From Mesoaciditoga lauensis cd-1655R = DSM 25116 (lineage in GTDB: Bacteria; Thermotogota; Thermotogae; Mesoaciditogales; Mesoaciditogaceae): a DNA stretch of 64,000 bases. This document shows, piece by piece, positions 27,502 through 35,878 of this stretch (the stretch's first letter is position 1; the number at the start of each line of letters is the position of its first letter). The position numbers and the translations under genes are program-made. Below the pieces are notes generated by a model, which saw only the letters and a list, made by a program, of their open reading frames with translations, was not told the DNA's origin and ran no database searches. The stretch is from assembly GCF_000745455.1 (NCBI RefSeq), contig NZ_JQJI01000007.1, positions 48,861 to 112,860 of the forward strand, written 5' to 3'.

Positions 27502-28097
27502 AATTCAACACCACTTTCCCTTATTTTAGACAATATGAAATGGAAATCCTCTTTGTTTTGAACGAAATCCACCTCATTGGCATTTATCGTTAGAAAATTT
27601 CCATGATAGTTATCAAAGAATTCATCGTACGCTGTTATCAATGAGGAGATGTATCCCTTATCCATGTTTCTTTCAAAGACCCTATCGCGCATCGCTATTC
27701 TCTTCATAAGCGTTTCTATCGAGGCCCTCAAGTAAAGTATCAGATCGGGTTTTGAAACTTTTGAATCCAAAATATCAAAGACCTTATCGTACAAATCCAT
27801 CTGATCGCCAACCAGGTTCATCCTTGCAAATATTCTGTCTTTGTCAAACATGTAATCAGAAACGGCATTTTTCCCGCTATCCAGTATTTTTGAAAGTTCA
27901 TTTTGTTGGGAATATCTGCTTAAGAGAAAGAAAAGTTGGGTTTGAAACGCCCATCTTTCCCTATCTTGATAAAAATTAGCCAAAAACGGGTTCTCTTCAA
28001 CAACTTCTAAAAAGGGAAGAAATCCAAATTCATCACTTATCATACGTGCTAGCGTTGTTTTTCCAACACCTATCACACCTTCAACGCAAATATACAT
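27498..28097 (-). CDS. Deoxynucleoside kinase (dGK/dAK family), second copy
   Basis: 199 residues from the ATG at 28097 after GGAGGATGTT. P-loop EGVIGVGKTT at 6-15, EENPFLANFYQDRERWAF, SDYMFDKDRIFARM, and AMRDRVFE for the LID. Clearly homologous to its neighbour but divergent, so the duplication is old. Operon order is glycerate kinase, this gene, then the other kinase. Confidence 0.9.
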   Translation of the reverse strand: MYICVEGVIGVGKTTLARMISDEFGFLPFLEVVEENPFLANFYQDRERWAFQTQLFFLLSRYSQQNELSKILDSGKNAVSDYMFDKDRIFARMNLVGDQMDLYDKVFDILDSKVSKPDLILYLRASIETLMKRIAMRDRVFERNMDKGYISSLITAYDEFFDNYHGNFLTINANEVDFVQNKEDFHFILSKIRESGVEF

Positions 28098-28112
28098 AAC
28101 ATCCTCCAATTT

Positions 28113-29345
28113 TTAGTCTATAATAGCCACTTGCACATCTGTAACGTTTGTCCCAGTAGGCCCTGTTACGATAAGATCGGAAAGAGCCTTAAAAAATGAG
28201 TAAGAATCATTTTTGTTAAGAAAATTCACGTAATCCAATCCCAACGCTTTTGCCCTTTCCAAACTGTTTCCATCTACAATCGCACCAGCTGCGGATGAAT
28301 GGCCGTCTATGCCATCAGTACCAAAGGAAAAAAACGTTATTTCCTTTTTTGCTATTAACGGTAACATCGCAAGGGCCACTTCTTGATTTCTGCCTCCCAT
28401 GCCCTTACCTTTTACGGTAACGGTACTTTCACCACCACTTACAAATGCAACAGGAGGTGCAAAATCGCTCTTTTTTAAATAAGCATCGGCGTATATTCCA
28501 CCTAACACTTTTGCAACCTCACGGGCTTCACCCTGAATCGAAGAGCCCAGATATACACCTCTGTATCCCCGCTTTTCCAAAAACGATTTTGCCGCTAAAC
28601 ATGCGTCTTTGTTTGAGGCAACAAGTACGTGTTCCACTTCCTTTTTTTCTATTTTTTCACCACTTGTTATGGCATTTCTTAAAGTTTCCGATATCTTTAC
28701 ACCGTGTCTTTTTAACACATCTAAAACCTCTGAGGTTTCGATCTTTTCGTAGTAAGTAGGACCGGAAGCTATGACGGATAGATCATCTCCCACAACATCC
28801 GACATTATGAAAGAGATCATTTTGGCAGAAGTGTAGGAGGGCAACTTGCCGCCTTTCACTTTGGATAAAGCTTTTCTTACGAGATTCAATTCGTTTATGG
28901 TTGCCCCATCTTTCATCAACAGATCGCTTACGTTTTTTAGTTCATCTAAACTCACCTTCGGTGATTCGAAGAGAGCAGAACCGCCGCCAGAGATCATGAC
29001 TATAACCAAATCTTTTTCGTCCGCGCTCTTCAAAATATCTATGGCTTTTTCCGCGGCCTTGACGCTGTTCTCATTTGGAAGAGGATGCCCACCTTTTATG
29101 TACTCAACATTTGGTGCTTTCAACTTTTCAACCTCTTCGTTGGTAACAACAACGCCCTTTTCTATTTTAAAAAGATCAAGGGCCGCCTTTGCCATCTTCA
29201 AACTTGATTTTCCAAAAGCGATGAGAAAGATCTTCCCTTGGGGCTTTTCAACGTTTTTCAGGTGTTCAAATGTTTTTTCGTAAGGATCGATCGCCTTTAA
29301 AATGACCGAGATAACTTCATGAACCAAATTCGTATTCTTTACCAT
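28113..29345 (-). CDS. gckA: Glycerate 2-kinase, MOFRL/GckA family
   Basis: 410 residues from the ATG at 29345, four bases after AAGGAGAT; the longer frame to 29411 adds 22 unlikely residues. N-terminal DUF4147 domain with GKSSLKMA, GGHPLPNENS and SGGGSALFESP; C-terminal MOFRL domain with SGGESTVTVKGKGMGGRNQE and SFGTDGIDGHSSAAGA. It converts glycerate to 2-phosphoglycerate, joining serine or glucarate-type breakdown to glycolysis. The two deoxynucleoside kinase genes follow closely (16 bases) without a visible terminator. Confidence 0.93.
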   Translation of the reverse strand: MVKNTNLVHEVISVILKAIDPYEKTFEHLKNVEKPQGKIFLIAFGKSSLKMAKAALDLFKIEKGVVVTNEEVEKLKAPNVEYIKGGHPLPNENSVKAAEKAIDILKSADEKDLVIVMISGGGSALFESPKVSLDELKNVSDLLMKDGATINELNLVRKALSKVKGGKLPSYTSAKMISFIMSDVVGDDLSVIASGPTYYEKIETSEVLDVLKRHGVKISETLRNAITSGEKIEKKEVEHVLVASNKDACLAAKSFLEKRGYRGVYLGSSIQGEAREVAKVLGGIYADAYLKKSDFAPPVAFVSGGESTVTVKGKGMGGRNQEVALAMLPLIAKKEITFFSFGTDGIDGHSSAAGAIVDGNSLERAKALGLDYVNFLNKNDSYSFFKALSDLIVTGPTGTNVTDVQVAIID

Positions 29346-30049
29346 TTTATCTCCTTTTTTCACTCTCGGTGTGCTTAAGTTTAAAAAATGATCATAAACA
29401 AAAATCGACATACTTAATTAATTTTCCACTTCATCGAAAGACTCGACAGCACTTATGAGTAAATAGTGAACAGTAAACAGTGAATAGTTAAAAATGAGTA
29501 AAAACAAATAGAAAATAGAATTTTCTCTAAATTCCCAACTTAGATATTTGAACTTCCTCGTCGGTATTGAAAATACAGAACTGCAATGCTTGAAATTTTT
29601 CGTTTTTTACTCTTGCCACCCTTTGAAGTTTATGTCAAAACATATAAAGACGCCATACAAGATGCGAAATAACAGAGTTTTTTTCTTCTTCCACCTTTCC
29701 TTTATCCGAAACACTTGCTAGCACTTATGAACTCGCCATCTGGAGACTCATAAAAACGAGGTTGGGAAACACACGGATGTGTTGAGAAAGCGAAGCACTC
29801 ACGGATGAGTGTCTGAGCGTGCCTCGTTTTTTGAGTCGTAAGATGGATAAAAGAGTGAATTCGTGCTGGCTAGTGTTTTGATTAATCATGCTTTTTCTTC
29901 GCTTTTCTCTTTCCTTTTTTCATACATCAAAAATTAAAACTCACTTTTTTAATTTTACCACTTTCGATTTCTTCCAAGGAAAGGTTTTTGGATCTGTTAT
30001 AATCAATTTAACAGTTCATGCTGTAATCCCAAACGAAGGAGTGAAAATA
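29346..30049. repeat. Gene-free gap with a diverged family A repeat (29710-29878) and a short CAGTAAA repeat (29457-29492)
   Basis: The copy at 29710-29878 keeps the family A hairpin plan but with changed arms. The outer arms read CACTTGCTAGCAC and GTGCTGGCTAGTG instead of CTTGTCAGAAC and GTTCTGACAG, and the inner arms AAAACGAGG and CCTCGTTTT instead of AATATGAGG and CCTCATATT. Both sides changed together, so pairing is kept. The AGTGAACAGTAAACAGTGAA repeat near 29470 is shared in reverse with 17000-17050. An extended -10 promoter lies at the right end. Confidence 0.75.
29995..30003 (+). promoter_or_regulatory. Extended -10 promoter of the thioredoxin-like/DUF5685/DnaJ operon
   Basis: TGTTATAAT at 29995-30003 (TGn plus TATAAT) with no clear -35. 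It is 47 bases before the start at 30050. Confidence 0.6.
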
Positions 30050-30748
30050 ATGAAAAAGAAAGCAGTCGTCCTCTTCTTGATAGTGAGCTCTATGATATTT
30101 TCATATGCGTTTTCCTATCCTCTAGATAAGTTCCTTCTTAAGAGTTTTAACACCGTCATGAATTTGGCAAAATACGAGCAAAAAGATGCTATCGTGATCT
30201 TTTCCGATCCAGGATGCTTTTACTGCAAAAAGTTAAAGGATGAAACGTTAACCGACAAGACAGTTCAAGAGATATTGGTCAACAATTTCATCGTTGGTGA
30301 GGTATATCCGACAGATGAAAAGGCGAATTTTGAAGGTAAAACTTACTCTTACAGAGAACTTTTTGCCGGCTTCGGCATAAAAGGTACACCAACCATTGTG
30401 TTTTTCACACCAGATGGAAAGCCCATAACTTACGTGCCAGGCTACGTAGATGCCAAGAACTTCTCGACGATACTCAGATACATCGCAACTAAACAATATT
30501 TGAAAAAAGTGGATTTCAGGGAATATTCCAAGAAAAAGAACACATATCTCGGTACGCCGACAATTTTAGAAATTTCAAAGGAAGTTGCCACTTACATATC
30601 TTCCAATGATCCGTTGAGCACTTCCACGATAGCTCAAAATGGCGACAAATTTTTGAAATACATAATTGAAGGAAAAGACGCCATGCAAAAAGCGAAAGAG
30701 ATGGAAAAAGAAGGATTTTACAACATATTCGTGGTGAAGGAAAAGTAA
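30050..30748 (+). CDS. Exported thioredoxin-fold protein with CFYC active site
   Basis: 232 residues from the ATG at 30050, eight bases after AAGGAG; the longer frame to 29888 runs through non-coding sequence. Signal peptide at 1-22 (KKKAVVLFLIVSSMIFSYAF). Thioredoxin fold with IVIFSDPGCFYCKKLKDETL (CxxC), a GIKGTPTIVFFTPDG cis-Pro loop and a conserved GYVDAKNF after it, as in SoxW/thioredoxin_2 proteins. Likely a periplasmic thiol-disulfide protein. The C-terminal 65 residues are unassigned. It is followed directly by the DUF5685 gene. Confidence 0.85.
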   Translation: MKKKAVVLFLIVSSMIFSYAFSYPLDKFLLKSFNTVMNLAKYEQKDAIVIFSDPGCFYCKKLKDETLTDKTVQEILVNNFIVGEVYPTDEKANFEGKTYSYRELFAGFGIKGTPTIVFFTPDGKPITYVPGYVDAKNFSTILRYIATKQYLKKVDFREYSKKKNTYLGTPTILEISKEVATYISSNDPLSTSTIAQNGDKFLKYIIEGKDAMQKAKEMEKEGFYNIFVVKEK

Positions 30749-31606
30749 TTGGTCGGATACGTTAGACCAGATGTCGATGAATTGAAAGTAAAAGAGTTGA
30801 AGTTGTACAGATCGTATTATTGTGGAATCTGTACAGCTTTGTCTCATAAATATGGGCCTTTATCTCGCTTGTTTCTAAGTTACGATGCAACCTTTATGGC
30901 AATAGTCAAAGATGCTTTTGATGAAAAAGCGCCCGAATTTGGAAAAGCACGCTGTCCGCTCCCACCATTTCAAAAGAAAGTGATAGTGAAAAGGAATGGT
31001 GCCATTGATTTTGGAATCGAGATATCGCAAATTGGTTCTAAGCTCAAATTAGACGATTTAAAGCGGGACGAAAAAAGAGTTAAAAAGGCCCTTGCTTATC
31101 TTTTTAACCCGTTAATTGGAAAAGTTGACAGCTCCCTTTTCGAATACGTAAAAAACGACATAGATGAGATGTTTTTCTATGAATTATCCGAGTCACCGGA
31201 ACCGAATGAACCTGCTGAAGCGTTTGGAAGAGCCGTGATGAAGATGATGCTTTGGAGAAAAATGAGCGAGAAAGTGGCTTTTTTGTTGTATTTAATAGGG
31301 AAGTGGGTTTATCTTGTAGATGCTCTGGATGATCTCGAAGAAGACTTGAAAAAGAAGAATTACAACCCATATGTTATGAAATATCAAGCTCGTCTTTCTA
31401 ATATGAACTTTTTGCAATTCTCACAGTTTGTGAGAGCCACAGAGAAAATTCCCATGAATTTTCTCCTTTCAAGGATCCAAGACGAATTCTTTAAACTTGA
31501 AAACAATATGAAAAGGAATTCATCCTTGATAAAGAACGTGCTTTTTTACGGCATTCCAAAGATGACCAGAAAAGCTTTAAGTAAAGGGAAAGGAGACAAA
31601 AAGTGA
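30749..31606 (+). CDS. DUF5685 family protein
   Basis: 285 residues with a TTG start that abuts the previous stop codon; AAGGAAAAG just upstream is a modest ribosome site. It begins [20 protein letters not shown] and carries YYCGICTAL (CxxC) and [17 protein letters not shown], all typical of DUF5685. A third conserved Cys is in ARCPLPPF. Function unknown; in many Firmicutes the same pair DUF5685 then J-domain protein with Cys-rich tail is seen, as here. The protein is soluble, mostly helical. Confidence 0.85.
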   Translation: MVGYVRPDVDELKVKELKLYRSYYCGICTALSHKYGPLSRLFLSYDATFMAIVKDAFDEKAPEFGKARCPLPPFQKKVIVKRNGAIDFGIEISQIGSKLKLDDLKRDEKRVKKALAYLFNPLIGKVDSSLFEYVKNDIDEMFFYELSESPEPNEPAEAFGRAVMKMMLWRKMSEKVAFLLYLIGKWVYLVDALDDLEEDLKKKNYNPYVMKYQARLSNMNFLQFSQFVRATEKIPMNFLLSRIQDEFFKLENNMKRNSSLIKNVLFYGIPKMTRKALSKGKGDKK

Positions 31607-32196
31607 AGGATCCATACGAAGTACTTGGAGTAAGTAGAAATGCTACCAAAGAAGAAATTCGCCAGGCTTACAGAGAACTAGTTAAAAAATACCATCCGGA
31701 TAAATTTCAATCAAATCCAGATATGCTTAAACTTGCGGAAGAAAAGATGAAAGAAGTCAACGAAGCTTACAATTACCTGATGACACATACCAACGATGAA
31801 TACAAAAATACGTATTCCGGAACATCCACTTCCAATGAAGACAGGAAAATATACGCTCAGGTTAGGCAGATGATTCAAAGCGGGAATCTGTACGATGCCG
31901 AAGATCTGTTGATGAAGATTTCTGACAAAAGCAATCCGGAATGGTACTTTCTTAACGGCATAATATACGCCCAACGCGGGTGGTATGATAAAGCTTACGA
32001 TTATCTCAGAATAGCTCATGAATCTGATCCTTCCAATACGGAGTACGCTCAATCGTTTGAAACCATAAAAAGGGCTGCGAGGACAGGCCCAATATACAAC
32101 GGTGGAGGGCAAATGGATGATACAACCGCTTGTTTAAGCTGCTGTACGGCTTTAGCATGTACAGATCTCTGCTGTCATTGCATGGGAGGATGTTGA
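31603..32196 (+). CDS. J-domain protein with TPR-like middle and Cys-rich tail
   Basis: 197 residues, GTG start overlapping the upstream stop (GTGA). J domain at 1-65 with [20 protein letters not shown] and the HPD motif (KKYHPDKF). Residues 80-155 look like two helical TPR-type hairpins ([39 protein letters not shown]). The last 21 residues contain eight cysteines (C-L-S-C-C...C-C-H-C...C), a likely metal site. It should stimulate an Hsp70 on a specific client, perhaps linked to DUF5685. Confidence 0.9.
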   Translation: MKDPYEVLGVSRNATKEEIRQAYRELVKKYHPDKFQSNPDMLKLAEEKMKEVNEAYNYLMTHTNDEYKNTYSGTSTSNEDRKIYAQVRQMIQSGNLYDAEDLLMKISDKSNPEWYFLNGIIYAQRGWYDKAYDYLRIAHESDPSNTEYAQSFETIKRAARTGPIYNGGGQMDDTTACLSCCTALACTDLCCHCMGGC

Positions 32197-32697
32197 GTGC
32201 TTAAAACAAGAAACATAGCGTATGGAGCGATGTACGCGGCTTTTTCTGTAATACTTCTCGCGATCTCAGTATCATTAGCTGACGATCCATTCACTTTGAT
32301 GTTGGCTTCATTGCCAATAGCTTTTATGGTGGATCAATTCGGCGTAAAAACCGCTATAGTCTCTTATTCAACTGTCCTCGTTTTGATATTCGCCTTCTTT
32401 GGTTTAAGGGCAAGCGTTATAGGGTTCGCACTGCTTTTTGGCCCTTACGCAATACTCAGGGGATTTATATACAAAAAAGGCGTTCTTTACATGTTAATAA
32501 GGTGGGCACTTCTAACGATGTTGGGCATTGGTGCATATGAAGTTATGAATCTGGTTGTGCAAGTACATGAAGACTATTTCAAATTGGCAAGCATACTTCT
32601 GTTACTTGCTTCTCTTTTCATGTACGAGCGATTGGTTGAATACGCCATGATTTGGCACAGGCAATTCTTCAGGAAGTTTTCAAGTAAGGGACGATGA
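32197..32697 (+). CDS. Integral membrane protein of unknown function
   Basis: 166 residues, GTG start immediately after the DnaJ-like stop codon. About five hydrophobic segments (15-35, 38-52, 55-90, 105-125, 130-150). The pattern resembles small membrane proteins of the DUF2232 or ECF-S type but I cannot assign a family. It is the last gene of the plus-strand operon, and its 3' end overlaps the convergent AI-2E-type gene by 29 bases. Confidence 0.75.
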   Translation: MLKTRNIAYGAMYAAFSVILLAISVSLADDPFTLMLASLPIAFMVDQFGVKTAIVSYSTVLVLIFAFFGLRASVIGFALLFGPYAILRGFIYKKGVLYMLIRWALLTMLGIGAYEVMNLVVQVHEDYFKLASILLLLASLFMYERLVEYAMIWHRQFFRKFSSKGR

Positions 32698-33688
32698 AAA
32701 TGTCCCAATAATCCTTCAGCAAAATCATCAGCGGAACAGCCACAAAAGCCCCAATAGCCCCTATCAACTGGGTAAATACGAGTATTGCCACTATCATCCA
32801 GAAGGGGTTGAGCTTTGATTGACTTTGAACGGCTTTAACGAAAATGACAAATGCTGCCGAATGTACTATGATCAAGACGATCCAATACCAAACGAAGACA
32901 ATGGGACTTTTCATCAGAGTTGAAAGGGCAATGGGTATTATTTCAAGAAAAACCCCCACAATTGGAATGTAATTCGTTATGAAAGCCCATGTTCCAAGAA
33001 GCAAACTGTATTTCACACCGGCAAAAGTCAAAAACACGCCCATAGATATCGCAGTAAAAAGGGCTGCGATGGTCACGCCTACTATGTAACTCTGCATATG
33101 CTTGTATGAAATGCGCAAGAAAAGATCAACCTTTTTAAAAGAACTCATTGGAAAGAATGCCGTAGCTGCAACTTTTTTGAAACTTCTAAGTCCATAAGCC
33201 ACGTATATGGAGCCAACGATGGAAAAGAATATCACCATCAGAACAGATGGGGTTGAAACGGCCATGTGAGTTATCTCATCTGACAGCCATTTTTTCAAGG
33301 TTGGGGTTACAGAATTCATAACGTTTTCCAGAAAGGTTTTCAAATCCGGATAATTTTTGAAATACGAAAGTGTTTGCCACTCTTGATTTGAAAAGAATTT
33401 TTGAACAAAACTTATGAAGTACTTTCCTTCTGTATATATAACAGGTACCAAAAAGCCCACTATTAGTGCCAGGAAGCCGTAAAAGATTACCAGAGAAAGC
33501 GTTACGGATAGAACCCTCCTCTTCGTTTTGGAATAAAACCAATTTGCAACTGGCTCTAACATTACCGCCACGAATAACGATACGACGATGACATCGAAAA
33601 CGCGTGGCAAATAGCGGCCGGTTAACAAGAAAAGGGTTAAATACAAAAAGACGAGTAAAGCAGCTTTTCTTTCTGAATCTATCTTCAT
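32669..33688 (-). CDS. AI-2E family transporter (PerM/UPF0118)
   Basis: 339 residues, about eight membrane segments with a central soluble loop. Family signatures: EPVANWFYSKTKRR near residue 45, TNYIPIVGVFLEIIP near 240, and GAIGAFVAVPLMILLKDYWD near the end. Family members export AI-2 or act as ion antiporters; substrate is not deducible. Promoter with an extended -10 (TGTTATAAT on the minus strand, TATAAT at 33718-33723). Confidence 0.92.
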   Translation of the reverse strand: MKIDSERKAALLVFLYLTLFLLTGRYLPRVFDVIVVSLFVAVMLEPVANWFYSKTKRRVLSVTLSLVIFYGFLALIVGFLVPVIYTEGKYFISFVQKFFSNQEWQTLSYFKNYPDLKTFLENVMNSVTPTLKKWLSDEITHMAVSTPSVLMVIFFSIVGSIYVAYGLRSFKKVAATAFFPMSSFKKVDLFLRISYKHMQSYIVGVTIAALFTAISMGVFLTFAGVKYSLLLGTWAFITNYIPIVGVFLEIIPIALSTLMKSPIVFVWYWIVLIIVHSAAFVIFVKAVQSQSKLNPFWMIVAILVFTQLIGAIGAFVAVPLMILLKDYWDIFIVPYLKTS

Positions 33689-33717
33689 GAATTCCCCCTG
33701 AACGAATTTTCTAAAGA

Positions 33718-33726
33718 ATTATAACA
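33718..33726 (-). promoter_or_regulatory. Extended -10 promoter of the AI-2E-type gene
   Basis: Minus strand TGTTATAAT, 30 bases before the ATG; no good -35 is seen. Confidence 0.55.
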
Positions 33727-33759
33727 TTTTGATGTAAAATAGCACTTGGAATTATAACT

Positions 33760-34130
33760 TATCCTCAAATTATGCAACTCAAATTGAATGAGGTTGTGCA
33801 TGAAGATTAAGAAATCAATTGGAAATCCGTTGGCATTGAAACCAAAGGGAAAGGTGAACCCTTCTCGTCATTTTATGGATATTCTGCCCACGCTCGCGGG
33901 AGAAGTGTCGGCGGAGCCATTTTATATAAGAAGTCTGCCCCCCATTTATGGGGGAAGTGTCGGCGGAGCCGACAAAGGGGGTTCCAAGTTTTGATATGGA
34001 ACCAAAACGAAGAAGTAACAAATCCGTTCTGACAGGTCTTCGAAAAAAATGCCTTTCGCAATGTTCACGCACAACATGAGTTAGATAATTTTTAAATTCG
34101 ATATACATTTACACGTTAAGAGCTAAAAAA
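33760..34130. repeat. Composite of dispersed repeats: CTCAAATTATGCAA motif, family D hairpins and a family A fragment
   Basis: Begins with CTCAAATTATGCAACTCAAATT (33764), then two family D units at about 33880-33995: GCTCGCGGGAGAAGTGTCGGCGGAGCC and CCCCCCATTTATGGGGG with GTCGGCGGAGCCGAC, ending GGGGGTTCCAAGTTTTGATAT. A family A right-arm fragment follows (CAAATCCGTTCTGACAGGTCTTCG, 34017-34043). A similar order recurs at 61560-61790. No credible gene. Confidence 0.75.
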
Positions 34131-34198
34131 TGTTTAACGTTTTCCAAGTGGGAGTCCTCATGTATCATGGCAACAGATAGCCAAAGGAGGTTAAAAAA

Positions 34199-35437
34199 AT
34201 GAGCTTTAAAAGGGATCGAATGTTTTACAAATTTTCCATGTACGGTTTCTTAAAAAACTTAAGGTTTTTCGATCCATTCATGGTCCTTTTTTTCAGGGAA
34301 GCGGGCCTTTCTTTCTTTGCCATAGGTGCCCTTTACGCCATCAGGGACATTTCGACCAACATCTTAGAAATCCCTACCGGTATATATGCAGATATGTTTG
34401 GAAGAAGAAAATCCATGATCATGGCTTTCGTTTCTTACATAATCTCCTTTGCAATATTTTACTTCTTTTCGAATTATTATTTTTTCGCGTTGGCAATGGT
34501 GTTCTTTGCCTTTGGTGAAGCATTCCGATCTGGTACACATAAAGCTTTGATACTTGAATATCTTAGGATAAATCACATGGAAGACGTGAAAGTTGATTAC
34601 TACGGACATACAAGAGGAGCATCACAATTTGGTTCGGCTATAAGCTCTCTTATAGCGGCGGCGTTGGTTTTTTATTCGGGAAGCTATCACTACATCTTCA
34701 TTGCTTCCGTTATTCCGTACGTTTTAGATCTTATCAACCTCTCTACTTATCCTAAAGAGTTAGATGGAGAAATCGGAAAGGTGGAAAAAGGCACTTTGAA
34801 AAAGCAAATGAAAGCCACCTTAAAAGATTTTGTGATGATATTCAAAAATTTTGAAGCCATGAAAGTGGTTCTCAACAGCTCTTCATTTTCCGCATTTTTC
34901 AAGGTTTCTAAAGAGTACCTTCAGCCCATCTTAAAAGCGTTTGCGATTTCGCTTCCTTTATTTCTTGCGGTAGACAATATAAAAAGGACATCTCTGATCG
35001 TTGGGATAGTCTACTTTGTCATATACCTTTTAACAAGTTATGCATCCCGCAACTCCGCAAAGATAAGCAAAAGATTCAAAAATCTTCCAGCTGCTGTGAA
35101 CATAACTTACTTCATTGGAGCGGTGTTCATTGCATTGGCTGGAATATCGGTAAACTATAAAATTCAAGTGCTAGCCATCTTGCTTCTCTTAGTTCTTTAC
35201 GTCTTGCAAAACTTAAGACGCCCCATGAACGTTTCACTTATAAGTGAAAAGATCTCACACAAAACTATGGCTTCTGGTTTATCCGTGGAATCACAGATAA
35301 CGACTATACTCATGGCGATATTTGCCCCTCTTATGGGAATAGTTGCCGACAAAATTGGAATAGGATGGGCTTTGGCTCTCTTTGGAACCTTTATGCTCCT
35401 TATGGGAGGCTTTGTGAAGGTAAAAGAAGTAAAATAG
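34199..35437 (+). CDS. Major facilitator superfamily transporter
   Basis: 412 residues, ATG after AAAGGAGG. About 12 membrane segments; the loop 2-3 motif of MFS proteins is present as GIYADMFGRRKSMIM near residue 60, preceded by ILEIPTG. The central loop (about 190-220) is lysine-rich. Substrate cannot be told; similar proteins are annotated as drug or sugar exporters. It stands alone between two repeat-filled gaps. Confidence 0.9.
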   Translation: MSFKRDRMFYKFSMYGFLKNLRFFDPFMVLFFREAGLSFFAIGALYAIRDISTNILEIPTGIYADMFGRRKSMIMAFVSYIISFAIFYFFSNYYFFALAMVFFAFGEAFRSGTHKALILEYLRINHMEDVKVDYYGHTRGASQFGSAISSLIAAALVFYSGSYHYIFIASVIPYVLDLINLSTYPKELDGEIGKVEKGTLKKQMKATLKDFVMIFKNFEAMKVVLNSSSFSAFFKVSKEYLQPILKAFAISLPLFLAVDNIKRTSLIVGIVYFVIYLLTSYASRNSAKISKRFKNLPAAVNITYFIGAVFIALAGISVNYKIQVLAILLLLVLYVLQNLRRPMNVSLISEKISHKTMASGLSVESQITTILMAIFAPLMGIVADKIGIGWALALFGTFMLLMGGFVKVKEVK

Positions 35438-35878
35438 TGACTCATCTTGTGCGTGAACATTTGACAACATTTTTTGATTTATAGTACCCGCTTTCCAAGC
35501 GATCAAAGCAATTTTTTCGAAGCCTTCTCAAAATAGATTCATTTTCTCTTCTCTTTAGTTCGCTATCAAAACTTGGTTCCCCCTTCGTCGGTTTCACCGA
35601 CACTTCCTCCATAAATGGGGGCAGACTTCTTTACAAAATGGCTCCGCCGCTACTTCCCTCATAAATGGGGTCAGACTTCTTATGGGGCCGTCGATATTTT
35701 CCCAACAAGTGAAAACGGACTTATGTAAAAATGATTTCGTCTCATTTCCATCGCATACAGAAGTAGACTTTTTAATTTGGAAAGTTCTCTTTGAAAAGCG
35801 GAGTCTCTCTCAAAGTTTGTAACAAAATTACACTACTCACTTCTCACTCCTCACCGATAACAGATTACTCATCACTGC
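35438..35878. repeat. Gap with a family A fragment, family D hairpins and low-complexity CAC-rich sequence
   Basis: 35448-35562 is the inverted 3' end of family A (GCTTTCCAAGCGATCAAAGCAATTTTTTCGAAGCC...). 35563-35690 is family D in reverse: CCCCCTTCGTCGGTTTCACCGAC, CCTCCATAAATGGGGGCAGACTTCTT and a second CTCATAAATGGGGTCAGACTTCTT. 35820-35878 is a CTCACTTCTCACTCCTCAC tract. No gene is seen. Confidence 0.7.

Noticed and set aside
29888..30049. 54-residue extension of the thioredoxin-like protein
   Set aside because: It would cover the promoter and precede the signal peptide; the ATG at 30050 has AAGGAG at the right distance.
31104..31370. 88-codon ORF opposite the DUF5685 gene
   Set aside because: Shadow frame without a start signal; the plus-strand protein has family motifs.
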